The position numbers and the translations under genes were made by a program. A stretch of DNA of 44,110 bases from Sphingomonas sp. Leaf10 (GTDB lineage Bacteria > Pseudomonadota > Alphaproteobacteria > Sphingomonadales > Sphingomonadaceae), in NCBI RefSeq assembly GCF_001421245.1, contig NZ_LMKE01000001.1, positions 383,353-427,462 on the forward strand, in the 5' to 3' direction. The notes below the pieces were generated by a model. That model was not told the DNA's origin and made no database searches. It saw only the letters and a list, made by a program, of their open reading frames with translations. Of this stretch, positions 8,641-20,800 are shown piece by piece (positions within the stretch are counted from its first letter, which is position 1; each line of letters begins with the position of its first letter).

Positions 8641-10257
8641 ATGCAGACTGTCGAGACGTTGAACGAGGGCCTCAAGCGCGCCTACACGCTGACCATCACC
8701 GCCGCGGATATTGATTCGAAGGTCGATGCCGAGGTCAAGCGCGTTGCGCCGACCGTGAAGATGCCCGGCTTCCGCCCCGGCAAGGTGCCCGCGAACCTGA
8801 TCCGCAAGATGCACGGCGAGGCGCTGGCGCAGGACGCGCTCAACAGCTCGATCCAGGACGGCATTCAGGCGCTGATCGCCGAGCAGAAGCTGCGCCCGGC
8901 CACCGCGCCGCAGGTTTCGCTCGACGGCGCCTATGCCCCGGGTCAGGATGCCGCGGTCACCGTGTCGCTGGAAGTGCTGCCCGACGTGCCGGCCCCCGCG
9001 ATCGACGGACTGAAGCTGGAGCGCCTGACCGTTCCCGCCGACGAAACGGTCGTCGACCAGCAGCTCGAGCAGCTTGCCAGCAACAACAAGCGCCACGACG
9101 AAGCCGAGGAAGGCCATGAAGCCACCACCGGTGATCTGGTCGTGATGGATTTCGTCGGCAAGGTCGACGACGTCGCGTTCGATGGCGGTACCGGCGAAGG
9201 CATGGCGATCGAGATCGGATCGGGTCGCCTGATCCCCGGTTTCGAAGACCAGCTGGTCGGCGTGAAGAAGGGCGACGAGAAGACGATCAACGTCACCTTC
9301 CCCGAAGATTATCAGGCGGAAAACCTGAAGGGGAAGGCCGCGACCTTCGACTTGAAGATCACCGAAGTGAAGGTTCCCGCCGAAGGCGGTCCGGACGACG
9401 AGTTCGCCAAGTCGCTGGGTCTGGAAAGCCTCGAGCAGCTCCGCGGACTGATCAAGGGCCAGATCGAGCAGGAACTGAACGGCCTGACCCGCACCCACAT
9501 GAAGCGCAAGCTGCTCGACCAGCTCGCCGCCGGCCACGATTTCGAAGTGCCGCCGTCGATGGTCGAGGCCGAGTTCGAGCAGATCTGGGCACAGCTCCAG
9601 CACGAAGCCGGCCACGAAGCCGATCCGGAAGCGGCGCGCGCCGAACTGGAAGCCGAGCGTGAGGATTACCGCCAGATCGCGGTTCGGCGCGTCCGCCTCG
9701 GCCTGCTCCTGTCGGAAATCGGTCAGGCAAATGGTATCGAGGTCAGCCAGCAGGAAATGCAGCGGTTGATCATGCAGGCTGCGCAGCAATACGGCCCGGA
9801 AGATCGCCAGCGCTTCATCCAGTATGTCCAGCAGGAGCCGATGGCGGCTGCACAGCTGCGTGCACCTCTTTACGAAGACAAGGTTGTCGACTTCCTGTTC
9901 GGCAAGGCCGAAATCACCGACCGCGAAGTGACGCGCGAGGAACTGGAAGCCGAGATCGAGAGCGAAGAAGGCGCGGTGCCGCATGTGCACGGTCCGGGCT
10001 GCGGTCACGATCACAGCCATGACAACGATCATGACCATGCCGAAGCCAAGCCGGTGACGGCGAAGGACATGGAGCCGGCCGCAGCCGACGCCCCGGCGGA
10101 AGCCGAAGCGCCGAAGAAGAAGGCTGCGACCCGCAAGGCGCCTGCCAAGAAGGCGGAAGAAGCGCCGAGCGAAGCTGCTGATGGCGAGGCTGCTCCCGCG
10201 CCTGCCAAGAAGCCGCGCGCCAAAAAGAAGACCGAGACCGAAGCCAGCGAAGGCTGA
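8641..10257 (+). CDS. tig: Trigger factor with a long His-rich and Lys/Ala-rich C-terminal extension
   Basis: Ribosome-associated chaperone. 538 residues, about 100 more than typical. Ribosome-binding signature GFRPGKVP at 43-50; FKBP-like domain roughly 160-255 (GDLVVMDFVGKVDD, GSGRLIPGFEDQLVGVKKGD); then the C-terminal chaperone domain to about residue 445. After that comes an extra tail: 448-466 has seven His and one Cys (HVHGPGCGHDHSH...), and from about 490 to the end it is Ala/Lys/Glu-rich with PAKK-type repeats, like histone H1 tails. The His tail resembles metal-binding ends such as that of SlyD; its function here is not known. I chose the ATG at 8641 because it starts at the family N-terminus (MQTVETL). 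An intrinsic terminator follows. Confidence 0.95.
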   Translation: MQTVETLNEGLKRAYTLTITAADIDSKVDAEVKRVAPTVKMPGFRPGKVPANLIRKMHGEALAQDALNSSIQDGIQALIAEQKLRPATAPQVSLDGAYAPGQDAAVTVSLEVLPDVPAPAIDGLKLERLTVPADETVVDQQLEQLASNNKRHDEAEEGHEATTGDLVVMDFVGKVDDVAFDGGTGEGMAIEIGSGRLIPGFEDQLVGVKKGDEKTINVTFPEDYQAENLKGKAATFDLKITEVKVPAEGGPDDEFAKSLGLESLEQLRGLIKGQIEQELNGLTRTHMKRKLLDQLAAGHDFEVPPSMVEAEFEQIWAQLQHEAGHEADPEAARAELEAEREDYRQIAVRRVRLGLLLSEIGQANGIEVSQQEMQRLIMQAAQQYGPEDRQRFIQYVQQEPMAAAQLRAPLYEDKVVDFLFGKAEITDREVTREELEAEIESEEGAVPHVHGPGCGHDHSHDNDHDHAEAKPVTAKDMEPAAADAPAEAEAPKKKAATRKAPAKKAEEAPSEAADGEAAPAPAKKPRAKKKTETEASEG

Positions 10258-10281
10258 CCGGGTCTGACCGAACGGCATAGG

Positions 10282-10318
10282 GGCCGTCCGCTTCCTGAAC
10301 GGGAGCGGGCGGCCTTTT
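10282..10318 (+). terminator. Intrinsic terminator after tig
   Basis: GGCCG-CCGCT-CC pairs with GG-AGCGG-CGGCC across 10282-10314 with small bulges, followed by TTTT (10315-10318). It separates tig from the glycosyltransferase gene. Confidence 0.75.
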
Positions 10319-10367
10319 GCTGTCGGGATGCTTGCTTTCGGCGGCTCGGGGTGTTGTACGACGCGCC

Positions 10368-11294
10368 ATGTCCATGACCGTCGCCGTCCTGCTGCCATGC
10401 TACAACGAAGAAGCCGCAATCGGCGCGACCGTCGCTGGTTTCCGCGCCGCGCTGCCGCAGGCGACGGTCTATGTCTATGACAATAATTCCACCGATCGGA
10501 CGGTGGAGGTCGCCCGCGCCGCCGGCGCGGTGGTGCGGAACGAGCGCCTTCAGGGCAAGGGCGCGGTCGTGCGACGGATGTTCGCCGACATCGATGCTGA
10601 TATCTATGTCATGGCTGATGGCGACGCGACCTATGATGCGGAGGCTGCACCGCAACTGGTCGCACGGTTGATCGACGAGCAACTCGACATGGTCGTCGGG
10701 CAACGGGTCAGCGAGGCGGTGCTGGCCTATCGGCGCGGCCACCGGTTCGGGAATGCCATGCTGACGGGCATGCTCGCGCGCCTGTTCGGACGGAGTTTCA
10801 CCGATATCCTGTCGGGTTACCGGGTGTTCTCGCGACGCTTCGTCAAGAGTTTTCCGTCGCTGTCGGCCGGGTTCGAGATCGAGACGGAGATCAGCGTCCA
10901 CGCGCTCGAACTGCGCATGCCGGTAGCCGAAGTCGCGACGCGCTATTTCGCACGGCCGGAGGGGTCGGCGTCGAAGCTGTCGACCTATGGCGACGGGTTT
11001 CGCATCGCCCGTACCATCGCCACGCTGTACCGGATCGAGCGGCCCTTGTGGTTCTTCGGCGCGATCGGGCTGGCCTTGGCTATGCTGGCGGTAATCCTCG
11101 CGGTTCCGCTCGCCATCACCTATGCGCAGACTGGGCTGGTGCCGCGCTTCCCGACGGCAATCCTTGCGACCGGCCTCGTCATTCTCGCCTCGCTCTGCCT
11201 GTTCTCGGGGTTGATTCTCGACACGGTGGTGCGTGGCCGGCGTGAAGTACGACGTCTCGCCTATCTCGCCCACCGGGCGCCCGGCGGGCACTAA
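10368..11294 (+). CDS. Family 2 glycosyltransferase with two C-terminal membrane helices
   Basis: 308 residues. GT-A fold signatures: VAVLLPCYNEEAAIGATV at the N-terminus, DNNSTDRT (38-45), and ADGDATYD (83-90) carrying the DxD metal/nucleotide site, then DILSGYRVFSRR. The pattern is that of dolichol/undecaprenyl-phosphate sugar transferases (DPM1-like). Two hydrophobic segments at about 227-250 and 263-288 anchor it in the inner membrane. It probably loads a sugar on undecaprenyl phosphate for cell-surface glycan; donor and product are unknown. A second in-frame ATG lies at 10374. It sits between tig and clpP, which are adjacent in many proteobacteria, so it may be an insertion into that cluster. 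Confidence 0.9.
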   Translation: MSMTVAVLLPCYNEEAAIGATVAGFRAALPQATVYVYDNNSTDRTVEVARAAGAVVRNERLQGKGAVVRRMFADIDADIYVMADGDATYDAEAAPQLVARLIDEQLDMVVGQRVSEAVLAYRRGHRFGNAMLTGMLARLFGRSFTDILSGYRVFSRRFVKSFPSLSAGFEIETEISVHALELRMPVAEVATRYFARPEGSASKLSTYGDGFRIARTIATLYRIERPLWFFGAIGLALAMLAVILAVPLAITYAQTGLVPRFPTAILATGLVILASLCLFSGLILDTVVRGRREVRRLAYLAHRAPGGH

Positions 11295-11387
11295 CCATCT
11301 TTCCGGGTGCACTGCGGCAGGGTCGCCTCTTGCGTCGCCTCTCGCGAGCGCCGATGTAGGGGGCGAAATCTACTCAGCGGGAACCCA

Positions 11388-12017
11388 ATGCACGCTATCC
11401 ACGACGCCCTCGTCCCCATCGTCATCGAACAGTCGAGCCGCGGCGAGCGCAGCTTCGATATTTATTCCCGCCTGCTGCGCGAGCGGATCGTGTTCGTGAC
11501 CGGCGGCGTCGAGGATCATATGGCCTCGCTCATCACTGCCCAGTTGCTGTTCCTCGAATCGGAAAATCCGAAGAAGGACATCTGGATGTACATCAACTCG
11601 CCGGGCGGGGTGGTGACGGCCGGCATGGCGATCCATGACACGATGCAGTATATCCGTCCGCGCGTCGGCACGGTCTGCATCGGCCAGGCGGCGTCGATGG
11701 GCAGCTTCCTGCTCGCAGCGGGGGAGCCAGGCATGCGCGTCGCGCTCACCAATGCCCGCATCATGATCCACCAGCCCTCGGGCGGTGCGCAGGGCATGGC
11801 GTCGGACATTCAGATTCAGGCGAAGGAAATCCAACGCATCAAGGATCGGATGAACGCGCTGTACGTCAGATACACCGGAAAGCCGCTGGAAGAGATCGAA
11901 CGCGCGATGGACCGCGATACCTTCCTCGAGGCCGAAGAAGCCAAGGCGTTCGGGCTGGTCGATCAGGTGTTCGACAAGCGTCCGGGCGCGCCGGAGGAAG
12001 CGACCCCGGCGGCGTAA
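11388..12017 (+). CDS. clpP: ATP-dependent Clp protease proteolytic subunit
   Basis: 209 residues. Serine protease that forms the 14-mer barrel working with ClpX. Catalytic triad: S103 in [11 protein letters not shown]128 in [12 protein letters not shown]177 in MDRDTFL. The handle helix and YINSPGG motif (69-74) are intact. The ATG at 11388 gives the usual N-terminus ([20 protein letters not shown]); an in-frame ATG at 11307 would add 27 atypical residues. A strong hairpin terminator separates it from clpX, so the two need not be equimolar. Confidence 0.97.
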   Translation: MHAIHDALVPIVIEQSSRGERSFDIYSRLLRERIVFVTGGVEDHMASLITAQLLFLESENPKKDIWMYINSPGGVVTAGMAIHDTMQYIRPRVGTVCIGQAASMGSFLLAAGEPGMRVALTNARIMIHQPSGGAQGMASDIQIQAKEIQRIKDRMNALYVRYTGKPLEEIERAMDRDTFLEAEEAKAFGLVDQVFDKRPGAPEEATPAA

Positions 12018-12026
12018 GCGGCTTGG

Positions 12027-12067
12027 CCGACCGCGCCTCACTGGGCGGCGCGGTCGGGTAAAGTTTT
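12027..12067 (+). terminator. Intrinsic terminator between clpP and clpX
   Basis: Perfect 11-bp stem: 12027-12037 (CCGACCGCGCC) with 12047-12057, followed by TAAAGTTTT. It implies that clpX has its own promoter in the remaining 12068-12144 stretch, where I see no clear -35/-10 pair. Confidence 0.72.
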
Positions 12068-12144
12068 AAGGCATTGCCGGATATGAGCCTGTGTGTATCC
12101 TGACAGGCGGAAAGACGCGTCACGGGACGCGGGAGATGAATTGA

Positions 12145-13410
<1,266 letters not shown>

Positions 13411-13510
13411 GCCGCGCTTCCTGACCGTCGATAAGTGGGCGTCGGGCAACCGGTGCCCGTTTCGTTTGTGCGGGCTATCGGCGCGGCATGTCGTCGGCTA
13501 TCGGCGGGGC

Positions 13511-14221
13511 ATGCCGATCGAACTCATCTGCCTCGATGCCGACGACACGCTGTGGCACAATATGCGGCATTTCGAAGAGGCGCAGGATGCCTTTGTCGCA
13601 ATGCTCGAACCCTTCGCTGCTGCCGATATGGCGATGGAGACACTGGAAGCGTGCGAGGCGCGTAACCTTAAACTCTATGGCTATGGGGCCAAGGGGTTCA
13701 CGCTGTCGATGATCGAAACCGCGCTCGAATTGGGCGGCGAACGACTGCCGAGCGGAGTGATTGCCGACCTGCTGGCGGCGGGACGGCGGTTGCTCGCGCA
13801 TCCGGTCGAACTGCTCCACGGAATCGAAGCGACGCTCGACGCACTAGCCGAGCGCGGCCGACTGGTCCTGGTGACCAAGGGCGACCTGCTGCATCAGGAA
13901 GCGAAGCTGGCGGCCTCCGGCCTAGGCGACCGGTTTTCGGGGATCGAAATCGTTAGCGACAAGACGGTCGATACGTTCGCGCGGCTGTTCGATCGTTACG
14001 GTGTACCGGCGGAGCGTGCGGTCATGGCCGGTGATTCGATGCGATCCGATGTTCTGCCGGCGCTGGCCGCCGGGGCATGGGCGGCGTTCGTGCCACAACC
14101 GCTGGCATGGACCCATGAGGCTGCCCAGCCGCCATCTGACGAGGTCCGGTTCCGACAACTGTCCGCGTTGAGCGAGTTGCCCGACTGGATCGATACGATC
14201 GGCGGGGGGCCGATGGTATAA
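13511..14221 (+). CDS. HAD-superfamily hydrolase (phosphatase)
   Basis: 236 residues. Haloacid dehalogenase fold: motif I LDADDTLW with nucleophile D9 and acid D11, a helical cap (about 15-95), motif II VTKGD near 120, motif III with Lys in SDKTVD, and motif IV GDSMRSD near 175. The cap type and motif spacing suggest a small-molecule phosphatase of the YjjG/Gph kind; substrate cannot be told from sequence. The ATG at 13511 was chosen because the protein then begins right before motif I as in relatives. About 100 nt downstream of clpX. Confidence 0.88.
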   Translation: MPIELICLDADDTLWHNMRHFEEAQDAFVAMLEPFAAADMAMETLEACEARNLKLYGYGAKGFTLSMIETALELGGERLPSGVIADLLAAGRRLLAHPVELLHGIEATLDALAERGRLVLVTKGDLLHQEAKLAASGLGDRFSGIEIVSDKTVDTFARLFDRYGVPAERAVMAGDSMRSDVLPALAAGAWAAFVPQPLAWTHEAAQPPSDEVRFRQLSALSELPDWIDTIGGGPMV

Positions 14222-14287
14222 AGCCGCCATTCAGGGAAACATCCGGCCAGCCATGTGTTGCTTTTGCGTAACGATCATGGAGGCACG

Positions 14288-15454
14288 ATGTCGGCGGCAA
14301 GCGACCACGAAGCGATGATGGCGGCGGAACGTGGCGAAGCCGTCGTTACCCCTGCGACCAAGCGGGCGTTGCTCGATCGAACGGCACTACCATGGTGGTC
14401 GTTGGTGATACCCGTACTGGGCCTGATCGCGATCATTCTGAATCTCGCGAAGGCGGGAGGCATCGGCGCGGGGTTGGCGGCGACTGTCATGATCGGCTGC
14501 GTGATCGCCGCGGTTCATCATGCCGAAGTCGTTGCCCACAAGGTTGGCGAGCCGTTCGGGACTTTGGTGCTGGCGGTCGCGGTTACGGTGATCGAGGTTT
14601 CGCTGATCGTATCGTTGATGCTGTCGGGATCGGGCGACGTCGCGACGCTGGCGCGCGATACCGTTTTTGCCGCGATCATGATCATCCTGAACTTCATCGT
14701 CGGAATCTGCGTGCTGGTCGGCGGTATCCGCCATCACGAGCAGCGCTTCGTCCTGCGCGGGGTCAGTGCTGCATTGTCGGTGCTGGCGGCGATGGCGGTC
14801 ATGTCGCTGGTCCTGCCCAACTACACTTCTACGGTCGCCGGGCCGACGCTGTCTGCGTCGCAACTGGCGTTTGTCGCGGTGGTTTCGGTCATCCTGTATG
14901 CGACGTTCGTGATGGTGCAGACGGTGCGGCATCGTGATTATTTCCTGCCCGCGACCGACGGTTCGCTGCCGAAGGACGCGCATGCCGAACCGCCGAGCGC
15001 CGGTACTGCATGGATCGCGTTCGGCGTGTTGCTGGTCGCGCTGGTCGGGGTCGTGCTGCTGGCCAAGGATCTGTCGCCGACGATCGAGGCAGCAGTGCTG
15101 GGAGCGGGGCTGCCGCTGGCGGTGGTCGGCATCCTGATCGCGGCGCTGGTGCTGGCCCCCGAAAGTCTCGCGGCGGTGAAGGCGGCGCGCAAGGATCGCC
15201 TCCAGACCAGCCTGAACCTCGCCATGGGGTCGGCGCTGGCGACGATTGGGCTGACCATCCCCAGCGTCGCGATCGTGTCGCTGGTGATGGGCTGGCCGCT
15301 GTCGCTGGGCATTGACGGCAAGTCGACGGTGTTGTTCGCGCTGTCGTTGCTGGTATCGACCCTGACGTTGGGCAATGGGCGGACGACGGTGCTGGCCGGT
15401 ATCGTCCACCTGACGATCTTTGCCGCCTATATCTTCATCACCGTCGTGCCGTGA
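14288..15454 (+). CDS. chaA: Calcium/proton antiporter, ChaA family
   Basis: 388 residues, about 11 hydrophobic segments. CaCA superfamily inner-membrane exchanger, likely exporting Ca2+ (and perhaps Na+ or K+) for H+. Alpha-repeat motifs: VAHKVGEPFGTLVLAVAVTVIEVS in the first half with acidic E residues, and NLAMGSALATIGLTIPSVAIV in the second half. I start at 14288 since GGAGG (14279-14283) lies at the right distance; an in-frame ATG at 14255 is upstream of it. The 3' end overlaps the end of a convergent 78-codon gene by 17 nt. Confidence 0.92.
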   Translation: MSAASDHEAMMAAERGEAVVTPATKRALLDRTALPWWSLVIPVLGLIAIILNLAKAGGIGAGLAATVMIGCVIAAVHHAEVVAHKVGEPFGTLVLAVAVTVIEVSLIVSLMLSGSGDVATLARDTVFAAIMIILNFIVGICVLVGGIRHHEQRFVLRGVSAALSVLAAMAVMSLVLPNYTSTVAGPTLSASQLAFVAVVSVILYATFVMVQTVRHRDYFLPATDGSLPKDAHAEPPSAGTAWIAFGVLLVALVGVVLLAKDLSPTIEAAVLGAGLPLAVVGILIAALVLAPESLAAVKAARKDRLQTSLNLAMGSALATIGLTIPSVAIVSLVMGWPLSLGIDGKSTVLFALSLLVSTLTLGNGRTTVLAGIVHLTIFAAYIFITVVP

Positions 15455-15674
15455 CCTGTCGGGCGGCAAGCGCCAGTCCGGCGGCGATCTGTAGCAGGGC
15501 ATAGGCGCGACGGCGGCCGGGATGGCCGACAAAGGGTCGGACCAGCCATTCCGCACCGCCCGCCTGTTCCTGCCACAGTTCGACATGGCGGCGCGGCTGC
15601 AACAGGCCGAGCATCCCGTCGCCGATCATGAAGGTCGCGGCCATTTCCGCCGCACGTTTCCCAAGCTGTCTCAT
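15438..15674 (-). CDS. Small protein of unknown function coupled to the M1 peptidase gene
   Basis: 78 residues, basic, with two moderately hydrophobic stretches (MAATFMIGDGMLGLL and YALLQIAAGLALAA) that could lie in or on the membrane. It starts MRQLGKRAAEM and contains HVELW and RPFVGHPGRRR. The ATG overlaps the stop of the M1 peptidase gene as ATGA, a strong argument for a real, translationally coupled gene. No family recognised. The last 17 nt overlap the convergent chaA gene. Confidence 0.72.
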   Translation of the reverse strand: MRQLGKRAAEMAATFMIGDGMLGLLQPRRHVELWQEQAGGAEWLVRPFVGHPGRRRAYALLQIAAGLALAARQVTARR

Positions 15675-17371
15675 GGGGTTGCAACGCGTGGGCGCGGGAT
15701 CGGTGCCTGCATCCGTTCGACGGCGATCGACCGGCGCAGCAGCCGCGCCATCGGGTCGATCGCCACATGTGCATCGGCGGGTAGGGCGATCGTCGCGCTG
15801 CCATCGGCCATCGGCAGCGTCTGCACCACACCATCGACTTCCACCTCGACCGGCAAGGGGAAGGGACCGTCGCCCGGCACCTTCCACCGCAGCGTCAGGG
15901 CGTTGCCGTCGCGGGTCTCGACCAGGTCGGGCAGGGTGCCCCGCCGCAGATAGACGTCGAAGAACCACCGCAGATCGCGGCCGCTTTCCTGCGCGACCGC
16001 AGTCTCGAAGTCGCGGGTCGTGGCCAGGCGGGGGCGGAAATTGCCGGGCTTCGGATCGGCTCGGCCGTAAACCAGCCGCCGGGTCGCCGCGAAAAACGCC
16101 CGGTCGCCGATCAGGTGGCGCAGGCTGTGCAGCATCCACGCCCCCTTGAAATAAACGTCGGTGCCCGGCCCGGCTTTGCCCTCCATCGCCCGGGCGGTGC
16201 GGGGTACGCCCGACACCGCGGGCACCTTGGCGGCGATACGGTCGCGCTGGATCAGCATCATCGCGATATAACGGGCGTCGCCCTCGCGCCATTTCGCGTA
16301 GAGCGGCTGCATATAGGCCGCAAAGGATTCGTGGAGCCAGAAATCGTCCCAGTCGGCCGCCGTCATCTGGTTGCCGAACCATTCGTGGCTGAACTCATGC
16401 TGGAAGAGCCAGTCGAACCCCTCCGGTGCCGGCTTGTAGCCATTGCCATAGGCGTTGATCGTCTGATGTTCCATGCCGAGATAGGGTGTCTCGACCACGC
16501 CGACCTTCTGATCGGCGAACGGATAGGGGCCGATGACGCGTTCGAAGAAGTCGAGCGTCGGCGCGAACTCGGCGAACAGTCGCCCGGCTTGCGCCTCCTT
16601 GCCGGTCAGGTGCCAGAGATGGAGCGGAATGACGTTGCCGTATCGGCTGCGATACTCGCTCTTGATCTCGCTATAGGGTCCGACGCTGATCGCGAGCGCG
16701 TAGGGGTTCACCGATCCCGAATGCCAGTGCCATGTCGTGCGTCCGTCCGGCAGCCGGTCGATACCGCGCAACACGCCATTGGCCGGGGCGGACAGGCCGG
16801 CGGGGACGGTAAAGTGCAGGTCCGCTACCGCCGGCTCGCCCGCCGGGAAGTCGAGGCAGGGCCACCACAAATCGCACCCGGTCAACTGCGCGGTGGTGCC
16901 GAACCAGGGCTTACCCTGCCATTCGCTCCAGACGAAGCCGTCGTCCCACGGCGCCCGCTTCGCAACGCGCGGCTGCCCGGCATAGCGGATTTCGACCGTC
17001 GCGCGCTGCCCGGCGGTCAGCGGGTGGTCAATCGTGATTTGGCCGCCGCCCTGTCGCCAATTCGCCGTCGGCACTACGATCCCGCCGAGCGTGACCGCCG
17101 AGACGGTGAAGGCGTCGTCGAGGTCGATGACGATTCGCGGAGCCTCCGCCCTTGCATCAAGGGTCAACACCGCCCGGCCGGACAGCGAGCGCCGTTCGGG
17201 CAAAGCCTCGATCGCCAGATCGACATGCGCCAACCGCAACGCGGCACGTTCGGCCGCGACTTCACCCCCCGAACGCAGTGTCATCGGGTGGACCGGCGGG
17301 ATAGGAGGCAGTTTGGGGGCAGGTGCCTGCGCGCCTGCGCCGGCCAGCAGCAACGCCAATGCGATCGTCAC
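15671..17371 (-). CDS. M1 family metallopeptidase (aminopeptidase), exported
   Basis: 566 residues. Zinc aminopeptidase of the gluzincin clan: HEFSHEWFG with H325, E326 and H329, third ligand E348 in LHESFAAY, 18 residues further on. The exopeptidase GAMEN-type motif is GMEHQ (299-303), the variant seen in the leukotriene-A4-hydrolase-like branch. N-terminal beta-saddle domain about 40-230, catalytic domain to about 480, then a short beta domain. A short hydrophobic N-terminus (about 1-16) suggests export, though it lacks an N-terminal positive charge; the GTG start at 17371 follows GGGAAG. Divergent from lon, with 94 nt between them. Coupled by 4-nt overlap to the 78-residue gene. Confidence 0.92.
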   Translation of the reverse strand: MTIALALLLAGAGAQAPAPKLPPIPPVHPMTLRSGGEVAAERAALRLAHVDLAIEALPERRSLSGRAVLTLDARAEAPRIVIDLDDAFTVSAVTLGGIVVPTANWRQGGGQITIDHPLTAGQRATVEIRYAGQPRVAKRAPWDDGFVWSEWQGKPWFGTTAQLTGCDLWWPCLDFPAGEPAVADLHFTVPAGLSAPANGVLRGIDRLPDGRTTWHWHSGSVNPYALAISVGPYSEIKSEYRSRYGNVIPLHLWHLTGKEAQAGRLFAEFAPTLDFFERVIGPYPFADQKVGVVETPYLGMEHQTINAYGNGYKPAPEGFDWLFQHEFSHEWFGNQMTAADWDDFWLHESFAAYMQPLYAKWREGDARYIAMMLIQRDRIAAKVPAVSGVPRTARAMEGKAGPGTDVYFKGAWMLHSLRHLIGDRAFFAATRRLVYGRADPKPGNFRPRLATTRDFETAVAQESGRDLRWFFDVYLRRGTLPDLVETRDGNALTLRWKVPGDGPFPLPVEVEVDGVVQTLPMADGSATIALPADAHVAIDPMARLLRRSIAVERMQAPIPRPRVATP

Positions 17372-17465
17372 GATTCAGCTTCCCATCGACCGGAGATTGA
17401 TGGGGCGGTAATCACCACCATATAGGTGCGTGGGTCCGGCAGTTCGGCCGGGTCGTGGAGTGTCC

Positions 17466-19949
<2,484 letters not shown>

Positions 19950-19955
19950 TCGGGG

Positions 19956-19981
19956 GGCGGGGCGGTCATCACCGTCCCGCC
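19956..19981 (+). terminator. GC-rich hairpin after lon
   Basis: 11-bp stem with one G-T pair, 19956-19966 with 19971-19981, loop CATC, five bases after the lon stop. There is no T run, so termination may need Rho or be partial; it may also protect the 3' end. Confidence 0.5.
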
Positions 19982-20053
19982 GGCTTCGCCCAAGCGACGT
20001 ACGGCGGCGATATTACGCAATCCATTGGATTGCGCTCACTTTGCCAATTTGCT

Positions 20054-20083
20054 TTGACAGCGTTCGACGCAGCGGCCTTATTG
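20054..20083 (+). promoter_or_regulatory. Putative promoter of the HU gene
   Basis: A perfect TTGACA at 20054-20059, and 17-18 nt further a weak -10 (CTTATT or TTATTG, 20077-20083) inside a small inverted repeat GCGGC/GCCGC (20072-20087). The word GCGTTCGA occurs at 20060-20067 and again at 20086-20093, flanking the -10. The region from here to the HU ATG holds an AT-rich TATATTTTTT at 20101. Confidence 0.42.
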
Positions 20084-20133
20084 CCGCGTTCGAGTCTGAC
20101 TATATTTTTTCGAGACGAAGGGGGTTCCACGGG

Positions 20134-20406
20134 ATGAACAAGCAGGAGCTGATCGGGCAGGTCGCCGACCATTCGGGGCTTACCCGCGGCGATGCGATGA
20201 AGGCGGTCGAAGCGGTGTTCGACGTCATCTCGGCGGCGCTCAAGAAGGGCGACGAAGTGCGCCTCGTCGGATTCGGCACGTTTTCGGTGTCGAAGCGCAA
20301 AGCGTCGACCGGCCGTAATCCGCGCACCGGCGAACCGATGACGATCAAGGCGTCGTCGCAGCCGAAGTTCAAGGCCGGCAAGGGCCTGAAGGATTCGGTG
20401 AATTAA
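20134..20406 (+). CDS. hup: HU family DNA-binding protein
   Basis: 90 residues, the standard HU length. Begins MNKQELIGQVADHSGLTR; the beta-arm region contains GFGTFSVSKRKASTGRNPRTGEP, the prokaryotic HU/IHF signature with the proline used for DNA intercalation, and the C-terminus is KAGKGLKDSVN. Histone-like nucleoid protein that bends DNA. GGGGGTT lies upstream of the ATG. It follows lon as in many proteobacteria but has its own likely promoter at 20054. Confidence 0.97.
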   Translation: MNKQELIGQVADHSGLTRGDAMKAVEAVFDVISAALKKGDEVRLVGFGTFSVSKRKASTGRNPRTGEPMTIKASSQPKFKAGKGLKDSVN

Positions 20407-20420
20407 GGTCTGGACAGCAT

Positions 20421-20446
20421 GGCCGGACCCCTTTAGGGAGCCGGCC
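20421..20446 (+). terminator. Hairpin after the HU gene
   Basis: GGCCGG-AC-CCC, loop TTTA, GGG-AG-CCGGCC: perfect outer 6 bp and inner 3 bp. It lies between the HU stop and tRNA-Val and is not followed by T residues. Confidence 0.5.
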
Positions 20447-20457
20447 TCCGGGTTTCC

Positions 20458-20532
20458 GGGCGCGTAGCTCAGCGGTAGAGCACACCCTTCACACGGGTGG
20501 GGTCACAGGTTCAATCCCTGTCGCGCCCACCA
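20458..20532 (+). tRNA. tRNA-Val (anticodon CAC)
   Basis: 75 nt with encoded CCA. Acceptor GGGCGCG/CGCGCCC, D-arm TAGCTCAGCGGTAGAGCA, anticodon stem CACCC/GGGTG with loop TTCACAC (anticodon CAC), and T-arm ACAGGTTCAATCCCTGT. Reads GUG codons. Confidence 0.97.
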
Positions 20533-20537
20533 GATCA

Positions 20538-20595
20538 ACGGCCGTCCGGCACGTCAGACCTCTGTTTCGAGGCGACGTGCCGGGCGGCCGTTTCT
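20538..20595 (+). terminator. Long hairpin terminator after tRNA-Val
   Basis: 18-bp stem with one internal mismatch: 20538-20555 with 20574-20591, loop about 18 nt, then TTTCTG. Ends the tRNA-Val transcript before the lipoprotein promoter region. Confidence 0.72.
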
Positions 20596-20628
20596 GATTC
20601 CGGCTGCGTGCAACCTGTTCGCGCTACC

Positions 20629-20646
20629 ATGTCATAAAACCGAAAC
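20629..20646 (+). promoter_or_regulatory. Weak candidate PhoB box upstream of the lipoprotein gene
   Basis: ATGTCAT-AAAA-CCGAAAC resembles the 7-4-7 Pho box: the first half is close to CTGTCAT and the spacer is all A, but the second half fits poorly (4 of 7). The word CCGAAAC recurs at 20657-20663. This 268-nt gap between tRNA-Val and the lipoprotein gene otherwise holds only the terminator and a leader; I found no clear -35/-10. Confidence 0.22.
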
Positions 20647-20800
20647 CATAACGTCTCCGAAACTTCATCGGAATCGCATGTTCCCGTCATGCGCCATCCC
20701 TAACGCGGCGGCCGTGGGTCGGCCGAAGGGGGAGCCTTGGACGATCGCCGGGTTTCGCGCCCGCACAACGACCAACCAAGTTTCGGGAGTTTCATCGGTG

